A stretch of 23,238 bases of DNA, from NCBI GenBank assembly GCA_964549655.1, contig CAZJXN010000087.1, forward strand, positions 1 to 23,238, read 5' to 3'. The stretch's first letter is position 1, and every line of letters begins with the position of its first letter. The DNA comes from JADJNW01 sp964549655 (GTDB lineage: Bacteria > Bacteroidota > Bacteroidia > Chitinophagales > Saprospiraceae). Below, one piece after another: positions 15,448 to 23,163 of the stretch. Under the pieces are notes generated by a model. That model was not told where the DNA came from. It made no database searches and saw nothing but the letters and a program-made list of their open reading frames with translations. A program made the translations under genes and the position numbers.

Positions 15448-15480
15448 GTGACTGCTTACTGGAAACTGCCCACTGCCTAC
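15448..15480. repeat. Dispersed repeat phrase at permease 3' end
   Basis: GTGACTGCTTACTGGAAACT followed by GCCCACTGCCTAC is closely related to 12229-12260. It ends directly at the stop codon of the permease gene. Confidence 0.6.
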
Positions 15481-16269
15481 TCATTTCTCCAGCGTCAATT
15501 TGCTATACGGAAAAAGTAACTGTCTTGCCAAGCCAATCGCGTAATCTAGAAAAATCCCCATCAACAAAATCACAAATTGAATCGCAAAGACATCCGCCAG
15601 TCGGAGCAATTTATTGTTATTCAATAGCAAAACGCCAATGCCGCCTTCCGCTCGCACAATGCCTTCTACGAGTGTGAGCATCATCCAACTAATCGCAAAA
15701 TTCTGTCGAATCACTTCCACTACCAAATCCAATCTGCCCAAAATGATGACTTCCCACACCACTTGCCACTCGCTCATACGCAAGGTACGCGCGTGATAAA
15801 ATTCGTATTTTGGAATGGATTCTATAATGGAAACCATCGAAGTGACGAAGAAAACGCTGATGCCAAACACCAACAACGACACTTTCAAATCTTGTCCACT
15901 ACTGGTCAACAACGTGAAAACAAACGACAAACCGACGAGCGACCAAAAGCGGAATTTGGAAATCAAAAACCCAATCGGACGGAAAAATGGAATGACGGTC
16001 AAGTATGAAATCAGAAGTGAAATTACCGCCGCAATACCCATTGCTTTGAGACAGAGGAACGTACTGTTCCAGAGTTCGTAGATTAAATTCTGATTTTGAA
16101 CCAAGCCTACGAAAGCCGTCCAAATCTCACCCGGCGTGGGTAGTAATTTAAACGAACTGGTCGTCCACAAAACGAGCAACACCGCCACTTGGAAAGCCGC
16201 CATGATAGCAATCGTGGAAGTGCTGTTGCGGGTATTGGGAAGAAAAAGGTTTAAAATTGTTTTTAACAT
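15481..16269 (-). CDS. ABC transporter permease (NitT/TauT/SsuC type)
   Basis: Inner-membrane subunit of the importer, 262 residues with about six membrane segments (roughly 20-36, 70-92, 108-122, 128-148, 186-204 and 218-240). The cytoplasmic coupling (EAA) loop is visible as EFYHARTLRMSEWQVVWEVI (156-175) followed by the ILGRLDLV region. The usual EAA-x3-G glycine is replaced (LRMS), but the overall BPD_transp_1 pattern is clear. Transcribed in the same direction as, and between, the SBP-OmpA fusion gene and the ATPase gene; 232 bases of repeat-filled spacer separate it from the former. The three genes form one predicted import system. Confidence 0.9.
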   Translation of the reverse strand: MLKTILNLFLPNTRNSTSTIAIMAAFQVAVLLVLWTTSSFKLLPTPGEIWTAFVGLVQNQNLIYELWNSTFLCLKAMGIAAVISLLISYLTVIPFFRPIGFLISKFRFWSLVGLSFVFTLLTSSGQDLKVSLLVFGISVFFVTSMVSIIESIPKYEFYHARTLRMSEWQVVWEVIILGRLDLVVEVIRQNFAISWMMLTLVEGIVRAEGGIGVLLLNNNKLLRLADVFAIQFVILLMGIFLDYAIGLARQLLFPYSKLTLEK

Positions 16270-16333
16270 GGAAAATGGGCATTAGTTTTTTGAATGAAAA
16301 ATCTTACTTGTGTTTTGCGCCCTCATAACATCA

Positions 16334-16367
16334 ATGGGAACGCGGATGACGCGGATGACACGGATTT
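16334..16367. repeat. Third, divergent copy of the GCGGATGACGCGGAT repeat
   Basis: Shares the opening ATGGGAACGCGGATGACG and the next GCGGAT with the 55-bp repeat at 15232 and 15387, then continues GACACGGATTTT instead. Lies in the permease/SBP spacer. Confidence 0.75.
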
Positions 16368-16398
16368 TCTCTTTATATAGCCCTTACGGCGTTTTTTC

Positions 16399-16501
16399 AA
16401 CCACAAAGACGCAGAGGGCGCGGAGTCTCAATCATGTTCATCACAAAAAAATCATATAAATCATGGTTCAGACACTCATCACCCTATCACCCTATCACCC
16501 C
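16399..16501. repeat. Composite dispersed intergenic repeat, copy 2, with CCCTATCA tandem
   Basis: AACCACAAAGACGCAGAGGG (16399-16418) and then AATCATATAAATCATGGTTC through 16473 repeat the two modules of 11054-11205 in the same order. They are followed by three CACCCTAT-type units (16480-16501) that run right up to the stop codon of the SBP-OmpA gene. Confidence 0.75.
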
Positions 16502-18286
16502 CTACCGTCCCATCACCACCATCACGCGGCGGTTTTTGGCTTTGCCTGCGGCGGTAGAATTGGGTACGAGCGGCTGCGACTGCCCATGTGCGAAGATTTG
16601 AATACGTCCTTGCGGGAAGTTGTTGGACGATTTCTTTTCCAACCATTCTTTCACTGCAAACGCGCGGCTTTCGGACAATGCCATATTGGAAGCAGGGTCT
16701 CCAACGTTATCAGTATGTCCGTGAATTTCTACTTTCAAATTGCTGGCGACTACCAAGTCGTTGAACAAATCTTCCAGTTCTCGCGCGGCTTTTGGCGTAA
16801 AAGCGTCCTTGCCACTTGCAAATCCAATATTCCAAGATTTTTCAGATACTTTATCTCGAATATTGGTATCGTCCGTGAAAGCGACTTGCTCGGCTTGTGC
16901 CATATTCGTGGTGCGACCCGCCACATTTTTCAAATAAGATACATCAATAATATCATCTGACTTCGGAAAAGAAGGCATGAGCGCCGGATATAATTTGGAA
17001 GCCAAATCGCCGAACACATCATATACAATTTTCACCACATTCGTACTACCGGGATTCAAGCCAAATATTTCCATATTATCACCTAAGTTATGCACTGCCG
17101 AGCCACCCAATTCTACCACAAGATTTTGTTTATCAGCCACTTGCGTTCCTTTATAATATTTGACCCAATACGCTTTGTCCGCTTCGTTATACACTTTGGC
17201 AGAAAGTTCCCCCGCCTTATCCAGTGCCGGTGAAAACGACTTCACTTGGTCGCCGCCCTCCGCAATGCCTTCGATGAGTTTTTCAACAGTCGGACGATTG
17301 TCTTCCATGTATTTTTTGATACCAATCAACACACATGGCATTTGACTGCGATATTCTTTGGTGGAAACGATGGACACCAAGCCGCCTTTTTTCTCTGCAA
17401 TGTTTACGTCGCCAGGAGTCCAAGTGGCTACGCCGTTGACGCTCACTTTTTGTGTTTTGCCGGTACGCTTGCCATTTTCAACTACGGCTCTATCTTCCGA
17501 ATAACCTGCAATATATTTTTCAGCTGCATCCAAATAACTATCCGCAGCCACGAAATTCATGGCATTTGGGTCATAAGTGGTTTCATCAGGATTGACAGGA
17601 ATGCCGTTGTCACCGCACCATTTCACTACAATATTCCAGTCGCCGTCGCGTAAAACCGCAGTGGTCAAGCCACCACGCGCCGTTTGCGGATTGTCCTTCC
17701 AAGCTGGCAAGCCCATAAATTTATCCTCGCCCAATGATTTTCCACAAGTGTAAATAATCTGAGCCCGATAGTCCGCACCAATTTTTTCCAACTCAGGATT
17801 CACACCTGCCAAGAAAGCCGCTGCGCCGTCGCCCATAATGGTGACAAACTGCACACCGTCGGTCGTGGATTTATTATTGGAATACGCATTCGCAAATTTG
17901 ACCAAGTTGGCTTGCATTTGCGGCACCTCGTCTTGTCGGATGAGTTCCACATTCAAACCTTTTTTCTCCATGATGGAACCTTGCGTGGTCTTCGCGCCGC
18001 CGTTGGCATAGATAGCGCCCATCTGCGCGTTCCAAGCCCACAGCATCCAGCGGATGGCGGGCGCGTCCACATTCGCGGGTTTGTCGGTCGGCAAATTCAT
18101 AGATTGTACGGTCGTAGCGGCATTTTTTGGTGCGGTCGGCAGGTCAATTTTTCCAATTTCCTGAGAGGCAGTTGCCTTCTTTGCCATGACGTAGCCACTA
18201 TCCAACAACAACCATTTCAAGCCCCACAAAGCGGCGATGATAACAATAACGACGGTAATTCTTCCAAGCGGTGTTAAGCGATTCAT
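16502..18286 (-). CDS. ABC substrate-binding protein fused to a C-terminal OmpA peptidoglycan-binding domain
   Basis: A 594-residue envelope protein in three parts. Residues 10-28 form an N-terminal membrane helix (VVIVIIAALWGLKWLLL), probably an uncleaved anchor. Residues about 75-470 form a periplasmic solute-binding domain of the NitT/TauT (NMT1-like) class, with WAWNAQMGAIYANGG (83-97), VTIMGDGAAAFLAGVNPELE (148-167), VVKWCGDNGIPVNPDE (230-245) and KKGGLVSIVSTKEYRSQMP (299-317). Residues about 484-594 form an OmpA-like domain, with the diaminopimelate-binding pattern HGHTDNVGD (522-530, Asp526), Arg541 in SESRAFAV, and the closing NRRV (585-588). The protein would span from inner membrane to peptidoglycan, holding the binding domain in between. 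It is probably the solute receptor for the permease and ATPase encoded downstream. Database pipelines label relatives 'phosphate ABC transporter substrate-binding/OmpA family protein' (my recollection); the true substrate is unproven. Confidence 0.88.
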   Translation of the reverse strand: MNRLTPLGRITVVIVIIAALWGLKWLLLDSGYVMAKKATASQEIGKIDLPTAPKNAATTVQSMNLPTDKPANVDAPAIRWMLWAWNAQMGAIYANGGAKTTQGSIMEKKGLNVELIRQDEVPQMQANLVKFANAYSNNKSTTDGVQFVTIMGDGAAAFLAGVNPELEKIGADYRAQIIYTCGKSLGEDKFMGLPAWKDNPQTARGGLTTAVLRDGDWNIVVKWCGDNGIPVNPDETTYDPNAMNFVAADSYLDAAEKYIAGYSEDRAVVENGKRTGKTQKVSVNGVATWTPGDVNIAEKKGGLVSIVSTKEYRSQMPCVLIGIKKYMEDNRPTVEKLIEGIAEGGDQVKSFSPALDKAGELSAKVYNEADKAYWVKYYKGTQVADKQNLVVELGGSAVHNLGDNMEIFGLNPGSTNVVKIVYDVFGDLASKLYPALMPSFPKSDDIIDVSYLKNVAGRTTNMAQAEQVAFTDDTNIRDKVSEKSWNIGFASGKDAFTPKAARELEDLFNDLVVASNLKVEIHGHTDNVGDPASNMALSESRAFAVKEWLEKKSSNNFPQGRIQIFAHGQSQPLVPNSTAAGKAKNRRVMVVMGR

Positions 18287-18327
18287 TTTGTTTTTTTAAT
18301 GATTTAGGAAATTTAGTTTTTTTGAGG

Positions 18328-18349
18328 ATTGTCATCAAATACTGACAAT
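18328..18349. promoter_or_regulatory. Candidate operator ATTGTCA-N8-TGACAAT
   Basis: Perfect 7-base inverted arms at 18328-18334 and 18343-18349. They lie just downstream of the predicted -7 box for the SBP-OmpA gene, about where transcription would start. This fits a repressor site for the ABC system; a leader hairpin is the alternative. Confidence 0.4.
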
Positions 18350-18362
18350 TGCAATCTTAACT

Positions 18363-18394
18363 CAAAATTAGCAGATTAAAGTTCTTGGACGAAA
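18363..18394 (-). promoter_or_regulatory. Candidate promoter of the SBP-OmpA / ABC transport genes
   Basis: On the minus strand, TAATTTTG (18370-18363) matches TAnnTTTG, with TTTC (18394-18391) 20 bases upstream as a one-mismatch -33 box. A second TAATTTTG on the same strand (18476-18469) could be an alternative start. The rest of the 338-base divergent spacer 18287-18624 holds no gene. Confidence 0.5.
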
Positions 18395-18544
18395 GAAATT
18401 TACGAGTTGTAGCGAGAATAAAACGACGAAGGGGGGTTTTTAGACGAGAAAGGAGTTGTTCTCCGTTGCAAAATTAGAAAGTCAAATTGGAGAAAAATAA
18501 ACAATTATCAAATCTGTCCGTTAAAAAGATATAAAATCAATTTA

Positions 18545-18563
18545 TTTGAGAAAATTTCTCAAA
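18545..18563. promoter_or_regulatory. Perfect 19-bp palindrome upstream of the defence operon
   Basis: TTTGAGAAAATTTCTCAAA is a perfect palindrome around a central A. Two further TCTCAAAA-like half-sites follow at 18575-18582 and 18608-18615, flanking the TATATTTG box. This arrangement of one full and two half sites around a promoter suggests an operator. Confidence 0.55.
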
Positions 18564-18591
18564 AAACAACTTTTTCTCAAAAGAACATTTA

Positions 18592-18599
18592 TATATTTG
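18592..18599 (+). promoter_or_regulatory. -7 box of the AbiL-type operon
   Basis: TATATTTG matches TAnnTTTG exactly and lies 25 bases before the ATG at 18625. The -33 region is only T-rich (CTTTTT), consistent with a weak or regulated promoter. Confidence 0.5.
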
Positions 18600-18624
18600 C
18601 TATATACTCTCAAAATAACATATT

Positions 18625-19917
18625 ATGCTACTGGAATTTAGTGTCGGCAACTTTTTATCCTTTAAAGAAATCAAGACCTTGAGCTTAGTTGCTTCAAGTA
18701 TCAGCGATTACAAAGAAACCAATACTGTCAACACAGATAGATATTCATTGATTAAGGGGGCTGTCATTTATGGTGCCAACGCTAGTGGCAAAAGTAATTT
18801 CATTCGGGCAATGAGTACGATGAAACGAATTGTAATGTCATTTAATCAATCTTCTACTAAAAATTTAAATGTTACTCCATTTTTATTAAATACGAACACC
18901 GAAAAAGAAGCCTCTCATTTTGAAGTATTATTTCAGATTGCCAATGTTCGTTACCGTTACGGTTTTGAGGTGACTAATAAAGAAGTCAAAGCAGAATGGC
19001 TATATGAGACTAAAAGAAAAACAGAGAAATTATTATTTATCAGAGAGAACGATGGTATTGAAGTAAGCCCTATTTATAAAGAAGGGGGAAATTTAGAAGA
19101 AAAAACGCGTAATAATGCTTTGTTTTTGTCTGTTATTGACCAGTTTAACGGACTAATTGCTAAAAAAATTATAAATTGGTTTAATAATTTCATAATTATA
19201 TCAGGAATTAATCACGAGGATTATGAAGTGACTACTTTTAAAATGATTGAAAGAAATAAAACAAATGAAATTCTTTCTAATTTTTATAACAAATTAGATT
19301 TAGGATTTGATGCAATTATGGTGAATGAAGTTACACGTGACATTGGAACAGATTTTAATAAAATTAAAAACTCTTTCATAAAATCAATTATAAATGAGTC
19401 ACCAGATATTTATGCGTATGAAATTGATACGATTCATAAAAAATTCGATAAAATGAATACGTTTGTCGAAAACGTTAAATTCGATATGCGAAGCCAAGAA
19501 TCTTCGGGTACAAATAAAGTATTTAATATTTCAGGTCCTATTTTCGATGTTTTGCAAGATGGAGGAGTGCTGGTTATTGACGAATTGGATTCCAGTTTAC
19601 ATCCCTTATTAACTTTAGCTATTACAAAATTATTTAATTCTGAAATTGATAATAAAAAGAATGCACAATTAATTTTTACTACACATGATACAAATCTTTT
19701 CTCGTATGGTAAATATCGCAGAGACCAAATCTATTTTGTTGAAAAAGATAAATATGGAGCTTCTGATTTGTACTCTCTCGTAGAATATAGAGAAGAGAAT
19801 GGAACAGCCGTGAGAAAAGACCGTTCCTTTGAAAGTGATTATATTCAAGGACGCTATGGCGCTATTCCTTACATCGGAAATCTTTCAAAAATTGTAAGCG
19901 AATGGCACGAAAGTTAA
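18625..19917 (+). CDS. AAA/ABC-type ATPase of an AbiL (RloA-like) defence pair
   Basis: A 430-residue ATPase of the SMC/ABC-like AAA_15/AAA_21 group used in abortive-infection systems. It begins LLEFSVGNFLSFKEIKTLSL, the usual N-terminal strand pair. The Walker A is GANASGKS (50-57), an ABC-like signature region is ESSGTNKV (292-299), the Walker B is VLVIDELDSSLHP (315-327) with Glu320, and the switch is TTHD (352-355). No nuclease domain is fused; that role falls to the next gene, which overlaps this one by 16 bases. The coding sequence is markedly more A/T-rich than the flanking metabolic genes (long AAT/AAA/ATT codon runs), a sign of horizontal transfer. In known AbiL and the analogous PARIS systems the ATPase senses a phage trigger and releases a toxic partner. 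Assignment to AbiL is by architecture. Confidence 0.85.
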   Translation: MLLEFSVGNFLSFKEIKTLSLVASSISDYKETNTVNTDRYSLIKGAVIYGANASGKSNFIRAMSTMKRIVMSFNQSSTKNLNVTPFLLNTNTEKEASHFEVLFQIANVRYRYGFEVTNKEVKAEWLYETKRKTEKLLFIRENDGIEVSPIYKEGGNLEEKTRNNALFLSVIDQFNGLIAKKIINWFNNFIIISGINHEDYEVTTFKMIERNKTNEILSNFYNKLDLGFDAIMVNEVTRDIGTDFNKIKNSFIKSIINESPDIYAYEIDTIHKKFDKMNTFVENVKFDMRSQESSGTNKVFNISGPIFDVLQDGGVLVIDELDSSLHPLLTLAITKLFNSEIDNKKNAQLIFTTHDTNLFSYGKYRRDQIYFVEKDKYGASDLYSLVEYREENGTAVRKDRSFESDYIQGRYGAIPYIGNLSKIVSEWHES

Positions 19918-20621
19918 AAATACCAAATCATGTAAAGAAAAGGCGAGATAGAATAGAAACATTACGTAAGGAAGGCAATAAAATTAAAAGAAGATATTTT
20001 CTTATCGTTTGTGAAGGAGAAAAGACGGAACCTAATTATTTCGAGTCTTTGAAAGACGCATTACCTAAAGGCGTTTTAGAAGTGTGCGATTTTAAAATTG
20101 TCGGTACTGGAAATAATACTACTTCTTTGGTGGAAAAAGCCATGCAACTACGCACAGATTGGGCAAATCAAACCGAAAAACCGATAGATAAACTCTGGAT
20201 TGTTTTTGACAAAGACAGCTTCACTGCTCAATCATTCCACGCCGCCATTCAAACTTGCACCACTAATCATCCCTTAGTTGATGCTGCTTGGAGCAATGAG
20301 GCTTTTGAACTTTGGTATCTTTTACATTTTCATTTTTACAACACAGCTATAAGTAGGAAGCAATATCAAGATTTGATTGAAGAAAACTTTAAAGAAAAGG
20401 GCTTAAAAAATTACAAATATAAAAAGAATAGTATTGAAATGTTTACGCTTTTAGAAACGTATGGAAGTAGAGAAGATGCCATTAGAAATGCAATCAATCT
20501 TGAAAACCTTTATGCAGATACAACTGATTTTGCGAATCATAATCCTTGTACAAAAGTTCATAAATTAGTAATAGAGCTTTTTGGATTGGACGAAGCGTTA
20601 GAAGAAGAAAGCGAAAATTAA
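19902..20621 (+). CDS. RloB-family (AbiLii-like) TOPRIM-like effector protein
   Basis: A 239-residue RloB-like protein, the predicted effector of the defence pair. The N-terminal 30 residues are very basic (KKRRDRIETLRKEGNKIKRR). A TOPRIM-like core follows: FLIVCEGEKTEPNYFESL (33-50), with Glu38 and the EGEKTE motif, then IDKLWIVFDKDSF (95-107), with Asp103 and Asp105. The family box SNEAFELWYLLHFH lies at 131-144, and NPCTKVHKLV (204-213) closes the fold. The acidic residues suggest a metal-dependent nuclease. Its ATG lies 16 bases inside the ATPase gene, so the two are translationally coupled. After tandem TAA TAA stops the same frame continues open for 26 codons (see 20622-20708). Composition is A/T-rich like its partner. 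Confidence 0.85.
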   Translation: MARKLKIPNHVKKRRDRIETLRKEGNKIKRRYFLIVCEGEKTEPNYFESLKDALPKGVLEVCDFKIVGTGNNTTSLVEKAMQLRTDWANQTEKPIDKLWIVFDKDSFTAQSFHAAIQTCTTNHPLVDAAWSNEAFELWYLLHFHFYNTAISRKQYQDLIEENFKEKGLKNYKYKKNSIEMFTLLETYGSREDAIRNAINLENLYADTTDFANHNPCTKVHKLVIELFGLDEALEEESEN

Positions 20622-20708
20622 TAAGATGATTATGACTTGGAGGCGCAACAAATTCAGTTGGCAGAAGAATTAAAGACTATCAAACCTTTTCGGGAAAATG
20701 CCGCCTAA
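20622..20708 (+). pseudogene. Short in-frame coding-like remnant after the RloB-like gene
   Basis: Directly after the two TAA codons that close the RloB-like gene, and in the same frame, codons read DDYDLEAQQIQLAEELKTIK followed by PFRENAA and a TAA. The helical, acid/Gln-rich composition looks like the C-terminal end of a real protein. It may be the tail of a former third cargo gene joined to this point by deletion, or a lost C-terminal extension. No parent family is recognised. Confidence 0.4.
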
Positions 20709-20712
20709 CCAT

Positions 20713-21394
20713 TCACCCTAACCGTGCCAACTCCTTATCAATTGCTTCAATCAGCTTCTGACAACGTTTGGCAGCGGCATCAAAATTTTGTTTGAAACTG
20801 ACATAAATACCTAAATGGGAGTAAATGATATTTTTCATATAGCGGTCTTCCAACAGGAGAAATTCCATTTTTCTGCCAAACTGGGAGTAATCTAAATTAT
20901 CCATCAAATATTTCGCAACGTACTCTCTTTCAAGGTTGTTATACTCCATCTGCACGAGGTCAATGCGCTGATACTGACTGTAATGTTCTACAATCTGGCG
21001 TTTGAGGTTTAGATTACTCAATAACTTTAAATCACCGGAAAACTTCATGGATTCATACGTCGCATTGTGGGGATAAAAATCATAATCCTTCCGCAATAAT
21101 CCAAAAAACAACATGGCAACCGTATCGCGCCCGGGCAGTACCCGCGCTGCGTGGGCGGCGAGCGTACCCGCAGCGCGTTGGGATTCGCTTATCGTTTTAC
21201 TCAATCGTTGCAATTCCTTCACATCATCCCGAATCTCTTCCTTCAAATTTTGCAAATACTGAATCGCGTCTTGGCGGTCTTTGAGCTGCTCGCCACAACG
21301 GTCTACCGCAAACGCCAGCAAAATACTGAGCAAAATGACGAAAAACTCACCAAAGAGATTCTTCCAATTAAATGTGTAAAAGCGGTTTTATCAT
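20713..21394 (-). pseudogene. Membrane-anchored helical protein with an N-terminal frameshift
   Basis: A 226-residue protein if one base is removed. The ATG at 21394 starts MIKPLLH; the frame must then shift by one (extra A near 21371-21373) to read FNWKNLFGEFFVILLSILLA, a membrane helix, and then FAVDRCGEQLKDRQDAIQYL. The remaining 170 residues are mostly alpha-helical and charged, with ATYESMKFSGDLKLLSNLNL (120-139 of the intact frame) typical of a widespread Bacteroidota/Proteobacteria family of short-anchor proteins of unknown function. Without the shift, the only start is a TTG at 21333 that removes half of the membrane anchor. The gene ends 4 bases beyond the remnant after the defence pair, in convergent orientation. 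It could be a sequencing error or a genuine lesion. Confidence 0.65.
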
Positions 21395-21421
21395 GGATTT
21401 GAGTTTTGGCGTAATTGTCGG

Positions 21422-21471
21422 AAATTTCTAATGATGTCATCACTCCAAAGTAATGACATCATTAGAAATTT
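21422..21471. terminator. Perfect 19-bp hairpin between two minus-strand genes
   Basis: AAATTTCTAATGATGTCAT (21422-21440) pairs without mismatch with 21453-21471 around a 12-base loop. It begins 3 bases past the M28 peptidase stop codon, so it probably terminates that transcript, although the T-rich tract (TTATTATCTTTT) follows it on the plus strand rather than the minus. A palindromic repeat element is the alternative. Confidence 0.55.
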
Positions 21472-21473
21472 TA

Positions 21474-23123
21474 TTATCTTTTCCGAATGCCTTTAAACTC
21501 CGAACCCACCTTCCAATCTGGAAACGTACTTTCATTTGACAATTTCAGACCGATATTATAAAACAAAGTCGCATCCTGTGCGATGCCGCTCCAATCCCAA
21601 GCCTCAGCGTTGTATTCATCGGAGGGCTGGTGATAGCTATTTGCTTCAAATTCTTCAGATTTTGCTTTGCCATATTCTTTGCCTTTGTCCCAATGGTCGT
21701 ATTGACCGCTGGCGTAGAGCGCAGGAATACCAACTTTTGCAAAATTGAAGTGGTCAGAACGGAAATAGAAGCCTTTTTCCGGTTCCTGTTCTGGCTGCAC
21801 ATAGCGTCCTTGCTTTTCGGCTTCGGCTTTAGCATAATCTTCCAAATCCGACTGTCCAGAACCTACAACGGTCAAATCCTTCATGCGCCCATTAGGATTC
21901 AGCGCGTCCATGTTGATATTAGCAACGGTTTTATTAATTGGAAAAATGGGTTTTTTGGAATAAAATTCTGATCCTAGCAAGCCTTGTTCTTCCGCCGTTA
22001 CAAATAAAAAGACGACCGAACGTTCTGGTTTTTCTTTCAATTGAGTGAATGCTTTTGCAATAGCTAATTGTGCCGCCGTGCCACTGGCGTTGTCCACCGC
22101 GCCGTTGTAAATCGAATCACCATCCATCACTGCGCCCACGCCGAGGTGGTCCCAGTGGGTAGAGTAAATAATGGTTTCATCGGGGCGTTCGGTGCCGCGT
22201 AGCATTGCCACCACGTTTTTAGAATTGGAAGTTTTAAACGTATTTTTCAAACCGGTAGAAACGGTCAAGCCCATCGGAATAGGTTTAAAACCTTTTTGTT
22301 TGGCTTTTGCAAATAAATCATCGCCTTTTAAATTGGCAGCTTTTAATAATTGTGCGGCAGCAGTAAGTGTCATCCAACCTTGAATCGCGGTGCTATTCAT
22401 GCCTTTATTTTGGGTTTGCAAAGTCAGCCGTGGTGTCAACGAACCTTGCGGCACGAGCCACGGATAACCTGCTGCTCGGGTCTCATGGATAATCAAAACA
22501 CCTTCCGCACCTTGTCGCGCCGCTTCCTCAAATTTGTACGTCCAACGACCGAAATAAGTCATCGTGTTGCCTTTGAATAAAGTGCTATCGCCGCCACCAA
22601 AGTCTGGGTCATTGACTAAAACCACTGCAATTTTACCTTTCATATCGGTTCCCGCGTAATCATTCCAACCCACTTCCGGCGCGATTACGCCATAGCCGCA
22701 AAAGACGAGTTCCGCATTTTTGATTTGAATATCGGCTTGTTCTCGCTGGGTATAAAGCACATAATCATCGCGCAATTTCAAATTGAAACTGCCGTTTTTG
22801 CCTTTCACTTGCATCACAGAATCAGGCGTGGGCGTGATTTCTACCAGCGGTACATCTTGATAATAACTGCCGTTGTTGCCAGGTTCTAACCCTAATTTTT
22901 TCAATTCACTTTCTAAATACGCTAAGGTTTTCGTTTCGCCTTCGGTGAAGGGTTTGCGACCGAGAAATTCATCGGAAGCCAGTGCTGTCAGGTGTCGGTC
23001 GAGGTCGGCAGTGTCAATGACGTTGGTGGCATTTTCGCCGGAGCCGAGTGCGGGTTCGTTTTTACAACTGAAAAAAGTTATAATAGAGATTGTAAATAAC
23101 AGTCCAAATAGTGTAGCTTTCAT
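21474..23123 (-). CDS. Lipoprotein M28 family zinc metallopeptidase with PA-like insert
   Basis: A 549-residue exported aminopeptidase-like enzyme. The lipoprotein signal peptide ends at FFSC with Cys20 as the lipidation site, placing it on the inner or outer membrane facing the periplasm or surface. Residues about 125-290 look like a protease-associated (PA) insert (AELVFCGYGVIAPEVGWNDY, GKIAVVLVNDPDF). The catalytic domain shows the co-catalytic zinc ligands in order: His323 in STHWDHLG, Asp344 in GAVDNASGT, Glu378-Glu379 in VTAEEQGLLGSE, Asp406 in NINMDAL and His498 in SYHQPSDEY. All five ligands are present, so it should be active in releasing N-terminal amino acids from peptides. No operon partner is evident: the upstream 115 bases hold hairpins only. 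Confidence 0.95.
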   Translation of the reverse strand: MKATLFGLLFTISIITFFSCKNEPALGSGENATNVIDTADLDRHLTALASDEFLGRKPFTEGETKTLAYLESELKKLGLEPGNNGSYYQDVPLVEITPTPDSVMQVKGKNGSFNLKLRDDYVLYTQREQADIQIKNAELVFCGYGVIAPEVGWNDYAGTDMKGKIAVVLVNDPDFGGGDSTLFKGNTMTYFGRWTYKFEEAARQGAEGVLIIHETRAAGYPWLVPQGSLTPRLTLQTQNKGMNSTAIQGWMTLTAAAQLLKAANLKGDDLFAKAKQKGFKPIPMGLTVSTGLKNTFKTSNSKNVVAMLRGTERPDETIIYSTHWDHLGVGAVMDGDSIYNGAVDNASGTAAQLAIAKAFTQLKEKPERSVVFLFVTAEEQGLLGSEFYSKKPIFPINKTVANINMDALNPNGRMKDLTVVGSGQSDLEDYAKAEAEKQGRYVQPEQEPEKGFYFRSDHFNFAKVGIPALYASGQYDHWDKGKEYGKAKSEEFEANSYHQPSDEYNAEAWDWSGIAQDATLFYNIGLKLSNESTFPDWKVGSEFKGIRKR

Positions 23124-23163
23124 TATAAGGCGTTTGATTAAAGAATATTTTTAATAGTGGGCA

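Noticed and set aside
16463..16960. Plus-strand 165-codon frame opposite the OmpA domain
   Set aside because: Antisense shadow of the well-conserved OmpA domain; no family resemblance.
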